37,424 nt of DNA from Obelidium mucronatum (lineage: Eukaryota; Chytridiomycota; Chytridiomycetes; Chytridiales; Chytriomycetaceae), in contig JAIVFH010000262.1 in the NCBI GenBank assembly GCA_025765595.1, positions 1 through 37,424 of the forward strand, written 5' to 3'. Below, one piece after another: positions 18,361-27,800 of the stretch (position 1 is the first letter of the stretch; every line of letters starts with the position of its first letter). Both the position numbers and the translations under genes were made by a program. The notes under the pieces are model-generated. The model did no database searches. It was not told the origin of the DNA and saw only the letters and a list, made by a program, of their open reading frames with translations.

Positions 18361-18599
18361 TTATGAATAATAAATATCAAATTAAAAACGAATTTACTTC
18401 CTTATTAACAAAAAAAAAGCGTCCATTATAAGCAATAAAAACAACAAGAAGAAAAACAGAGTCCCTTTCGTTGCAAACCTTTGGATGCAAAACCAATCCA
18501 AAAAAAATACCAACATTGCCATAGTTATCTTGGCACACAAGCCGCTGCTATTAAGCCTTGCCGTCTTGTTTTCTATATATATATCTGCCCCACGCGTAA

Positions 18600-21587
18600 T
18601 CATTTGAAGCTTGCTATTGTAATAGCTGACGTATTTGCTACACCACCATGCTCAAAGTCTTTCACGTTCAAAACCGCCGTTTCTATTCCTTTCTTGTCAT
18701 CGGATACGCTTAAACCCAATTCCTTTCCATCCGCACTGTCTTGAACGAGAAAGTGACTCCACCGTTTATTCCTTGGAAGCGAGCCACCACCACCACCACC
18801 AACAGCGCCACCACTTGGAAAATCTTCCACGGTTTGAACGGCAGTGCTAGCTGTGATCCTCGAGTTGGCACCACCACCGCCACCACCGGTACTCGTTTCC
18901 CCGGTTTCCAAATTCCGTTCTTCTTGGTGAAGTGATGAAGAACTACTTTTCTTGAAAATGGCAGCCGCGGTTTTGTGAATAAACTTTCGAAGACCCCCGC
19001 TGCCGCCGCCGCCGCCGCTTTTGGATGGTTTCCCGCCTTCAGCAGTTACTGCTCCTGCTGCTGTTGGGTCGATTGCTGAAGGCAATGAACTCGCGGGTGT
19101 TCTTCCAGACGCGATCAAGGTTGAGTTTGTTGGTGTTTGAAGGTGACTCGTGTTGACGTTGGATGAGATTGATTCTAAAGTTGCGGTACTGGGGCGTTTC
19201 CTGACTTGAGAGAATCGATCCGTGATGGAACGCAGGTGGAGATAGTGGTTATGCTGGTGGTTGTGGTGGTTTCCTGATTCCTTGGTTTGGTTTTGCTGTT
19301 GGTTTGTAGTCGAATTGGTACTTGTAGGAGGATGATATGCATCCCGCATGTTTTGTGTTGATTTTGATTTGAAACGGCTTGATATTAGGTCTCGAATGGA
19401 TCGCCCGCGGTCCATTGTTTCCTTGTTTTCTCGACATGTTTCTTCGAAGGCTTCCAGAGGGGATGGTGTGGTAGATAATATCTGCATTGAGCGCCTTTTA
19501 AGGCTTTTACTGTCGCTTGATTGAGTAGTTCGCAAGAGCCCGGGTCGTATTATTGAGGGAAGAGACGTTGAAGGCATCAGAATTCGTTTCAGAGACTTGT
19601 GCTGCTTGTTTTCCAAGCTCATTTCATGAGTATCGATGCTATCAAGCACATGATTAACAGCAGGTTCTTGGTCCTCTTCATCAGGATACACTGTTGGATG
19701 GAATCCTATTTCCAAAGAAGAGGCCCCCCCAAAAAAAAACCTGAGAAATCCGCGATTATAAAAAACGCAATAATACACAAACCATTAAGTGCGCGGGCGC
19801 GTTCTCGAATGTCTGGACATTCTGGACTCGTTCCTTCAGTTGACGGTCGACTTGATGTTCTACCAAGAGTTTTGGAAGCCCATCTGCCAAGACTGGTATC
19901 CCGCTCATATAAGGAATCTATAAAACGGGGGGTTTATTTAGATACTGTGGAGATAGGAAGCAACTAAACGACTCACCAAGCAATCCGCTCCCCATTGAAG
20001 TTGTTCGGCGAACTCTGTTGGGATCGTCTTCATTGAGGACAATTTCTACGGTCCGTGATCTTCCTCCAAGGCTTCCAATAAGCCATCTATTGCTTCTACT
20101 GCTGCCGTCAGGAGCAATATCGGGAGATTCTTGAATTGTTCCTAGCCTTTCGGACATCCGAAAACCAGTTCCAAGGATTCCTTTACAAAACTTCAATTAA
20201 TACACAAGTATGTAAAAATACAGAAATATTTTTTAGGTATCTTACTTTCTCCAATTGAAACACTTGGTCGTGACATGTCTTGATTCTCATCAATCCGACC
20301 AACTCCTTCCTCATCACCACCATTCCACCTTGAATTCTTGGCCCTTCCGCCACTACCAACACGACCCATCAAATTCCCAGTGAAATTTCTCCATCTCATG
20401 CTCTTGAGCTGTTTCTGTCTCACCTTGGCAGCCTGATATTCAGCCCACTCCTGTCGATACGCCACTTCCGAAACCGAATCTTCAGGACATATACTCTCAG
20501 CGTAATTCCGTGCCCAAGGCATTGAATAGTAATCGTCATCCATCATGGAAACAAAACCCGTGAATTGTTTGATTTCTTCACGTTGCTGTGCTAGAATCAT
20601 TTCGAGGGATGGCATGAAGGGGGAAGGACCAATTTCGAGATCTTGGTCTTCTTGGTCTTGGTCGTGGTGGAAAGCCTGTTTGTCGGGGCCAACAGGACCA
20701 ACACAGTCACGATCGTTGTTTTTGTGGTCATTGCTGATGTTACTGCTGGCATCAACAGCATCGGAATCGTTGATGATCACGTCAACAACAGTGCCAGTAA
20801 CAGCGAGTCCAGTTTTGGGTTCCTCAAAGTCGGCTTGTGAGCTTGTTCCCGGCGCTAGACACACTCCTTCTTCCTCTTTGTCGACTTGTTCATCTTGATC
20901 GTTGCCTCCATCGTCATCATCTTCTTCTTCCAAAGTCTCCATTGTTCGACACAACTCCATGGACGGGAACGGGGGTGGCCTGTCCAACGAGAGTCTCCCT
21001 CTTCCAATCAAGTAGGAAACAGTGGCGTGATCAACCCGCTGTAGCAATGGAGGGATTGGCGAAGCAGCCATGGATAAATGATTTGAGGGAAAAGGTTTCA
21101 TTGCGTTATGAGTGTCGTCGTTGTTGTCTTCCAATTGGGTTCTCGAGATTGACGTAATTTGGTCTGCGGTCATGAACTCATTTTCTGGCGAGTGAAGCCA
21201 CAAGCCCACTGTTGTTGAAGCCTCGTTGCTGATGCTAGAAACAATTGCCACAGCGTTTCTGCGCAGAGAGTTTGTTGAATTGTTTGGCTCGGATCGCTCG
21301 AGTAGTTGCAGCTGTGCGGTGGGGAGCCAAGGCGGCGGGACGGACATGGGTGAGTCACGCTGGGGGAGGAGAGAGACTGGCGCTGGGACAGGCTGGACGG
21401 TGCTTCGAAGCGGCAATTCCAGATCGATGCTGGCTGCGCAGTCCAGAGCGCCGCTGGCAGGCCGCACGGACCGGGGAGTCCGAGCCGTGTGGGATTCGCG
21501 CTGCGCCTGGCGGGGCGTCGCCGGCGGCGTCGGCGGCATCGCGGGGGCGCTGCGCCGGCGTTCTGCGCGGTTTTTTCGAGGCGGCAT
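18600..21587 (-). CDS. Large disordered Ser/Gly/Asp-rich protein, function unknown
   Basis: Four exons join in frame: 21587 to about 20245, about 20179 to 19977, about 19919 to 19789, and about 19711 to 18600. The protein is about 890 aa and almost wholly low-complexity: a basic Pro/Ala-rich start (MPPRKNRAERRRSAP), acidic runs (EEEDDDDGGNDQDEQ) and polyglycine and polyserine near the end. I recognise no domain. Short motifs recur in the next gene on the same strand (22592-24871): DRPPPFPSM here against DRRPFPSM there, and LRKFIHKTAAAIFKKSSSSS here against KRLLQKTSAFFKQSVSSSSS there. The first 230 bp of coding sequence are very GC-rich. A regulatory or scaffold protein with basic, phosphorylatable motifs is possible but unproven. 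Confidence 0.6.
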
Positions 21588-21849
21588 TCGGCGTCGGTGA
21601 AGCGTCTAAGTTGTCTGACGAGCGCGAAAATCTGAAAAACAGAAATGCTTAAAAGAAATGTTAAAAGAAATGTGCACTGTCTGGCGCGCGGGAGGAGGCG
21701 TGTTTGGCCAGTTGCACAAAAGGGTGTGCTCTGCTGATTTCGTGCAAGCGATCCCGTTTCTTATTCACTCAAGTGCAACGGCACGGCATCCTCGTCCAAT
21801 CCAAAAACACATGTGCAGGCAAAAGAATCTCTCTCCTTGAAAAACACGC

Positions 21850-22347
21850 CTACTCTCTTTGAGTGCCGATGGACTGTAAAAGTGTTGCGTATCCATCTGG
21901 AATGAAATCAACGACGACATAGTCGTTTACACCCAACCTGAAGTACCTTACATTCACACCCAGACCCATCACTATTTAGTATTATGCTCTGTTATACTAT
22001 CGCGCTGCTTGGAAAATTCAGAGACTTGAGCTCGCCATCCGAATTGTTGACAAAAACAACAATGACAATGTCCCCTTCCTCAACAAACACAGTTTGAATA
22101 TCACGGACGACTGGGAAAAGTTTCGGCAATTCAGTGGTGCAAAATGGCATATCCGGGAGTCGTTGGTTCAGCCATAACTTTCATAAAGAATTGTTGGAAT
22201 GTGGCGTTTTTTCTTTTATTTTTTGGGAAACACGAAAGCACCAAGCACGACTACAAGACATTTTTTTGGAATACTCGATTCAATAAACCCTCGAATAGAT
22301 GATGGATTGCCTACACAAAAGGCTCGGGAAGGACCCAAGAGAAACAT
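21850..22347 (-). CDS. Small spliced gene hidden between two disordered-protein genes (120 aa)
   Basis: No long frame exists here, but three short ones join with canonical GT-AG introns: 22347-22234, 22177-22026 and 21946-21850 (introns 56 and 79 nt; total 363 nt, closing exactly at TAG). The joined product has a hydrophobic segment near residues 28-38 (KKCLVVVLGAF) and a beta-rich, hydrophobic second half (VRDIQTVFVEEGDIVIVVF, then NDYVVVDFIPDGYATLLQS). The composition is protein-like and unlike the flanking low-complexity genes. I know no family. The start codon is the first in frame after a stop; the second intron uses the weaker donor GTCTCT. This rests on frame closure alone. Confidence 0.4.
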
Positions 22348-22591
22348 GGCTGACTGAATTATTGTAGAAAATTTTTGAAAAAACTTTGACCATTATCATC
22401 ATCATCATCCTAAGATCTTCATCCCAGCTCCCCCAAGAGTTTCTTTCTTTGTTATTTGCAACAAAACGCATCCTCCATGTCAAACAGAGTTTGGCTCTCT
22501 TTTTTTTTTAAAAAAAAACTCAACTTACACAGACCTACTCATTAATTTATTTAAAAAAACCCCCCAGACTTTACATCCCATCAACAATTTT

Positions 22592-24871
22592 TCAATACTC
22601 TCCCGCAATAGCCCGATCCGCAATCTCATTCACACCCAACCCAGAAAGACAGATATCATAATACAGCTTCGCCAACTCCATAGAAACCTCAACCGACTCG
22701 TTTTCCACTTCAATTCGCACACCTCTCGGTGGCCCTTTCTTGACAGGTTGCTGCTGCCTCTGCCTCGCTGCTGCAGCTGCTGCACGAGCCGCCGTCGTCA
22801 TGTACATCTCTTCTTCTTCCTCCTCAGGAATCGGTAGTACCGCGGCTGCATGCGACTTGACGTCACCGATGGGTTCTTCCGCATATGTATTGACACGGCG
22901 TAAATCTGCAGCACTCCCGATTCCATCCAAAACATCTTCTTGACTGCATTCTGAAAATGCAGGGAGCTCGATATTGATACCGCTCGTGTCGCCGTTGGTT
23001 TGATTGTTGTGTGACGCTGCCAAAACGGTAAGCGCGGTGGTGGTGGTGGTCCTGTTTGTGGCGACGGCGGCGGCGGCGGCGGGAGTGGAGGTGGTGGGTG
23101 GTAGGTCTTTGGCTTTCCCCAGCAAATCACTAGTGTTTTCGTGGTTGTTGATTTTGTTTGCGGCCGGTCGATTTGTTGTACTGTTCGTGCGCGTGCCGAC
23201 TCTGTGTGTTATGTTTGATAGAAGGCTGCTCCGTCGAACGTTTATACTGTAAGTACTTGTCATTTCTTGAGATTTCAAGTGTTCAGTTGTGAGGACGGGT
23301 GGTGGTAGAACCAATTCATTTGAAGGAACTGGTGCAGCCGCTGCCGCAGCAACAGCAGCCGCAGTATCAGCACGAGGTTGAGAGGACGAGAGAGTCGACG
23401 ATTTGGTGAGGAAAGATCCAAATTTAGTCAAAGGGTTTGGATCAAGTGGTGTCATTGGTTTTGACCTCTTGGAGAATCGAGGGTGGGCTTTTGAAGGGGT
23501 TCCATTAGTGGGTAACGAACCCGCAGGCGCTGCTGTTGATGATGATGATGATACGCTCTGCTTGAAAAAAGCGGAAGTCTTTTGTAGAAGCCTTTTGATT
23601 CCCTTGGTAGGTTGTTGTTGCTCTTTGGCGTTTAAAGGGCTTGTAGTAGCAGTGTCCATTACATCTTCTGAATCTGCTATTGTCAGGGATGATCCAATGG
23701 TATCCGCGCTCGCTCTGTGGATGATAACAGGTTGTCTGGTGGTGGTGGTGGCGGCGGCGGTGGTGGTATCGTGGCTTTGAGATCGTAGTTCAAGATCGGG
23801 CTTCACCCCCGTTGCATCAATGTCCAAAGAAAACCGAGAATCTGGCTTCCTTAAATACGTTGTTTGACTACGCTTATGAAGGCTGATGCGTCGGAATGGA
23901 TTTGAAAAGACTGGTGGTTTGCTGCCAGTCCTTGTTTTCGACGACAACAACAAGGATTCTTCAAAGTGTGGGGGTAAATGAGGGGAAGGCGCTCGATTCG
24001 AAGAAGACAAAGATGGAGATAAGTTGGATGTTCCTGAAAGCTGAAATGCGGGTGGGGAAGAGAATGGTCGAAATCGCGTTCGAGTTGAATGTGATGGTAT
24101 TTGAATCGATTGGGTCACTGAATCGTGTGCAACTGAAGGAGTATGTTGGAAGCGGGGGATTTCCGAGGCGTTTTCCTCATTTCTGAGCGTTTCAGTCGAT
24201 GAAGATGATCGCAACCTCGGCGCTATTGCAGTAAAAAGCCTTTGTGAGATGAAGTTGGAAACAAGAGTGCGAGATTTAGCCCAACCTGAATTATTTAGTG
24301 AGCTGCTTCGCACGGAAAACTGGTGTGTCTTATCATTTGCAGCGCTTTGACTGTGCTTGGTTGTCTGCGACCGCCCCAGCTCCAGTAGTGCCGTCCACAG
24401 CCTGCCGCCACTCTGACTTTGTTCTTCAGTATCTTGCTCGATCGGTGTCTGAGTCAATTGCGCATCCACTTCTTGTTGTTCTTGATGCAGTTGAGACAGT
24501 GCCTCAATTTGCTCCTCTCTCTCCGCCTCTCTCTCCTCGCCCGGCCCCTCTTCGCCGCCGCCGTCGCTCTCGTCCTCGCCGTCGCTGTCCCAGCGCGTCT
24601 CGCCGCCGTACGCCGCCTCCGGCGCCAACTCGAACGCCAACTCAAACTCCGCAGCGTCCTCCGCCAGCGTCGCCAGCGGCACAACGCCGCCAATCATCGA
24701 CGGAAACGGCCGCCGGTCGACGCGCAGCTTGCCCGCCGCGTGCGCGTTCGCCAGGAAACTCAGACTCGCCTCGGACGACGCCTCAGACAGAAGCTCGGAC
24801 TCGGACTGCACAGACCACAGCTGCTCTTCGTCGGCGTCGGCCGGCGGCGGCGAGTCGGTGCGGGTGGTCAT
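22592..24871 (-). CDS. Large disordered Ser/Thr/Ala-rich protein, related in motifs to its downstream neighbour
   Basis: A single-exon 759-aa protein with an acidic N-terminus (WSVQSESELLSEASSEAS, then polyglutamate) and a long Ser/Thr/Pro-rich middle. Polyalanine and polythreonine runs and a short ordered-looking end (VSMELAKLYYDICLSGLGV) follow. I recognise no domain. It shares DRRPFPSM and the basic KRLLQKTSAFFKQSVSSSSS motif with the gene at 18600-21587, which suggests an old tandem duplication or a common partner. The first ~330 bp are extremely GC-rich. The F-box/LRR gene upstream on the same strand stops just 41 bp before this ATG. Confidence 0.7.
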   Translation of the reverse strand: MTTRTDSPPPADADEEQLWSVQSESELLSEASSEASLSFLANAHAAGKLRVDRRPFPSMIGGVVPLATLAEDAAEFELAFELAPEAAYGGETRWDSDGEDESDGGGEEGPGEEREAEREEQIEALSQLHQEQQEVDAQLTQTPIEQDTEEQSQSGGRLWTALLELGRSQTTKHSQSAANDKTHQFSVRSSSLNNSGWAKSRTLVSNFISQRLFTAIAPRLRSSSSTETLRNEENASEIPRFQHTPSVAHDSVTQSIQIPSHSTRTRFRPFSSPPAFQLSGTSNLSPSLSSSNRAPSPHLPPHFEESLLLSSKTRTGSKPPVFSNPFRRISLHKRSQTTYLRKPDSRFSLDIDATGVKPDLELRSQSHDTTTAAATTTTRQPVIIHRASADTIGSSLTIADSEDVMDTATTSPLNAKEQQQPTKGIKRLLQKTSAFFKQSVSSSSSTAAPAGSLPTNGTPSKAHPRFSKRSKPMTPLDPNPLTKFGSFLTKSSTLSSSQPRADTAAAVAAAAAAPVPSNELVLPPPVLTTEHLKSQEMTSTYSINVRRSSLLSNITHRVGTRTNSTTNRPAANKINNHENTSDLLGKAKDLPPTTSTPAAAAAVATNRTTTTTALTVLAASHNNQTNGDTSGINIELPAFSECSQEDVLDGIGSAADLRRVNTYAEEPIGDVKSHAAAVLPIPEEEEEEMYMTTAARAAAAAARQRQQQPVKKGPPRGVRIEVENESVEVSMELAKLYYDICLSGLGVNEIADRAIAGEY

Positions 24872-24912
24872 GATTAAAACAATTTTAAATAGACTTTAAA
24901 ACACAAAATGTT

Positions 24913-26792
24913 TCATTGGAGATCACGTTCGAATTCATCGGACTCTTCCCAGTGCAGCACCCCGTTTTCACTGCGTCGTGTCACCCGCTGGCAGCTAGTC
25001 ACATCCACCCTCGACAACTGCGAGAGCACAAGCCCGCCAGTCTCCAAATCTTCCCTGAAAAGCCGAGACACGCCAGCATCCGTCACCAAATAGCAAAACC
25101 TCAACGAAATAACCTTCAATCCTACACACTGGATCTTGTTGGCTTGATAGTCTTTCCAAAACATTAGCCGCTGGTCCAACAAGAAACTATCCTCAGACAA
25201 TACAAAGGACGCATCTGTAACCCTCCAACAATATCCCAAATCCAAGATCTCTAAATCTGTACATCCAATCAATATTGCAGAAACGCCGAAATCTGTAACT
25301 TGGAAACATCCAGACATTTCGAGTCTCTTTAACCTGGATTTCCAACCCTTCTTCTCAGCTCTCGGCTTCCATGCATCTCGAATATTGCTTCTCCGTCCTG
25401 GTTTCTCATCCATCGTCTTTTCCCAGCCACCGAGATACATGAGACTGTCATCTGTAATTTGACTACATCCACTCATCATCAACGTTTCCAAGCCCAAACA
25501 ATGCTTTGATACAAGTATAATTCCTGCATCGCTCACGCGACTTGACGATGTAAAACTCGTGAGATCCAAAGTTTTCAAAAACATTGCGTTCTGTGCTATT
25601 TTCGCGACTGTTGTATCTGTGATTGGTTTCGATCCACTGAGATACAAGTGTTGAATGTTTGGGCATCTTGGGGATACAGACTCTGTTGTTGTTGATGTTG
25701 CTGTTGCTGTTGTTGAGGTTGGTGATGTGGTATCATGTTGGATAATCCCGTAGGCAGATGGCAATAGGAGTGCAAGCCGGTTGGTGATTGTATCCACAAT
25801 TTGCCTCTCGCGCAGTTCCGTTTCATTTGCATTACTGCCGCGGTACAATGGATGTTTCTCGTCTGCGCCAGACGAATAATTCTCTCGGATTGTAAAATCA
25901 TTCTCATCAGGATGCATCAGAGGTGGTGGTGGAGCAATCGGAATCGACCCAACACTGCTTATTCCATCAATTCCTTTGATTGGAGCTGTAGATGTATGCC
26001 TGGAGCGAGAAACACCATCCCGAAGCGCTTCCATTGATTTCTGGTAGGTTGTCACGGATCCAAACAAGTACTGCACTCCTTTATCAGTAACTGAAGTACC
26101 TGAAACTGGTCATTTTTTTTTTTGAACCAAGACATTTTAGTTGGTTTTCAACGACTCATCCCATACAAGCAATTTTACCATTACAAGAAACCAAATGCGG
26201 ACACCATCGAGCAATTTGCATCAAATGAGAATCCGTAAACTTATCAGCCAGTCCTGTGTTGAATAAATAAAAAGCCAAAATCAATTGTTAACTCCCACAA
26301 ACCCACGTTCCCCTAACCTCGAACATTCAACTCCTTCACACCTAACTGGTCCTACAAGCAGGTACAACCGTAACCCAACAAGCACCCAACAACGTGACTT
26401 CAAAGTATTGATTTGTTTTCCTCCCGATTTCATTATTATTCCTTGACTCGTCAATGGGACACGACGACACAAAACGTGATTCAACAACCAATCGATCACG
26501 TTGGTACAATTGCGATATGTAAGCATTGGAATGACTGAAATCTCGAGTGATTGATATGATGGACCATAGAGAAGGATCAGATGTGATTTGTTTGAAGCGG
26601 TGGGAGACGTGGAGGAGGGTGATGCGGGAGTCTAGTGGGAGGAGTGTTGCGACTTGAAGGAGAATCTAGAAAATGTAAAGAGATAATGTTATCATTGTTA
26701 TGTGACGCGAAATCGCGCGGTGAGTGGAGTGTTTTTGGTTTTTGTTTTTGAATGGTTTACTTTACTTCAGTTGGTAGAGTTGCAAGGTTCAT
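24913..26792 (-). CDS. F-box/leucine-rich-repeat protein (FBXL2/20, Grr1-like)
   Basis: Six exons join in frame: 26792-26766, 26665-26399, 26351-26318, 26253-26179 and 26099-24913, with introns of 100, 47, 64 and 79 nt (five coding blocks seen with certainty; total 1590 nt, 529 aa). Exon 1 is only 27 nt and the F-box spans the first join (LATLPTE, then ILLQVATLLPLDSR, then SHRFKQITSDPSLW). RNI-type repeats follow: DSHLMQIARWCPHLVSC, VTDKGVQYLFG, CPNIQHLYLSGSKPITD, LETLMMSGCSQITDDSL, LEILDLGYCWRVTDASF and LKVISLRFCYLVTDAGV. A disordered insert lies between the early and later repeats. The role is probably substrate receptor of an SCF ubiquitin ligase; the target is unknown. The 47-nt intron with donor GTCACG is the least certain join. 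Confidence 0.85.
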
Positions 26793-26806
26793 ATTTCTAG
26801 AACTTT

Positions 26807-26850
<44 letters not shown>

Positions 26851-26975
26851 AAGCAGAATTAGAGATGCTTTACCAAAACCAAAAAATAAATAAAATAAAT
26901 GAGTTTTAGTTATCAAGACAATGATTGTACCTTTTTTTATCTGTACCGCTTGACAACATCGAATCCAAAAAAAAA
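26793..26975. promoter_or_regulatory. Divergent intergenic region with a 34-bp poly(dA:dT) tract
   Basis: 183 bp separate the F-box/LRR start (minus) from the HMG-box start (plus). An unbroken run of 34 T (26812-26845) begins 20 bp from the F-box/LRR ATG. In fungi such tracts commonly exclude nucleosomes and mark promoters (established); its role here is inferred. Confidence 0.6.
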
Positions 26976-27692
26976 ATGACTCGCGATCTTTTGGATACAG
27001 CAAACTTGAAAGCAAGCACCTATTCAGATGATAGCGACAACGACTTTGCATTCAACGTACCCGCAGTGCCGATCGATATCTGGAACCCAGAGTCAGTCAC
27101 TCCGAACACAGCCTCTCGGATTCGTCAACAATTCTACTATCACGCCTCAATCAAGTTCCATTGTTGATTTCGATCAAGCTGAAAACGAGAATGGTTCATG
27201 GTTCTGCGGATGACAATGATGATGAAGTGGAAAAGCCTTCGGACGTTCAACAAACAACCAACAAGAGAAGGATCAGGATTATTCCACTGCACAAACCAGG
27301 CAGCTCAAGCGAAACTTGAATTCAAGTCGAATGCACCTTTTCTTCTGAGCATGCTAAAGTGGTGGGCAGCCCCAGATAAACGCTGGCGTGCACATTAAAC
27401 TAAACGATTCCTCTTTTCGAAAGTTACGAGATGCGTTTGCTGCAATATCAAATACATTCAAATCAATTGCAGGAGAACGATTCCACGCTTCGCCTTCAGA
27501 AATCTCTTCCAAGAAACCCTTCAAAAAGACTGGATATTTACTCTTTCGCGTCCAAAAAGCCAAAGAATTGAAAGCGAATGGAACAAAAACGAGTGTCAAA
27601 GAGTTGGGCTGAAATGTGGTCCGAATCTCACACGAAAGGAGAAGCTCGAATACATTGAAATTGCTCAAAACCTTGCGTCATCAAATAGTTGA
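26976..27692 (+). pseudogene. HMG-box protein gene with repeated +1 frame breaks
   Basis: ATG 26976 opens an acidic, Ser/Asp-rich N-terminus. An HMG box is visible near the 3' end (KKPFKKTGYLLFRVQKAKE, then KELG, EMWSE, EKLEYIEIAQNLA). HMG boxes bind DNA, often in the minor groove. No single frame covers it. Coding character moves to the next frame near 27113, 27192, 27608 and 27639, each as if one extra base were present, and once more between about 27330 and 27375 where an intron is possible. I could not place introns that repair the box itself. It is either a decaying pseudogene or a set of base-calling errors; programmed frameshifting is a remote alternative. The spans mark the first ATG and the TGA after the box. 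Confidence 0.55.
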
Positions 27693-27800
27693 TTTTTTTT
27701 CAAGAATTTAATGATGATGTAGCAATATAGTTGATAATAATAATAAAAATAAGGGGGGAGTCCTACAAAGAATCTTTTTTTTCATCTTCTTGAACTGTCT

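Noticed and set aside
21226..21652. Plus-strand Arg/Gly/Ala-rich frames
   Set aside because: They are antisense shadows of the GC-rich first exon of the 18600-21587 gene.
24298..24877. Long Arg/Pro-rich frames on the plus strand
   Set aside because: They are antisense to the GC-rich start of the 22592-24871 gene and show only the skew expected from that.
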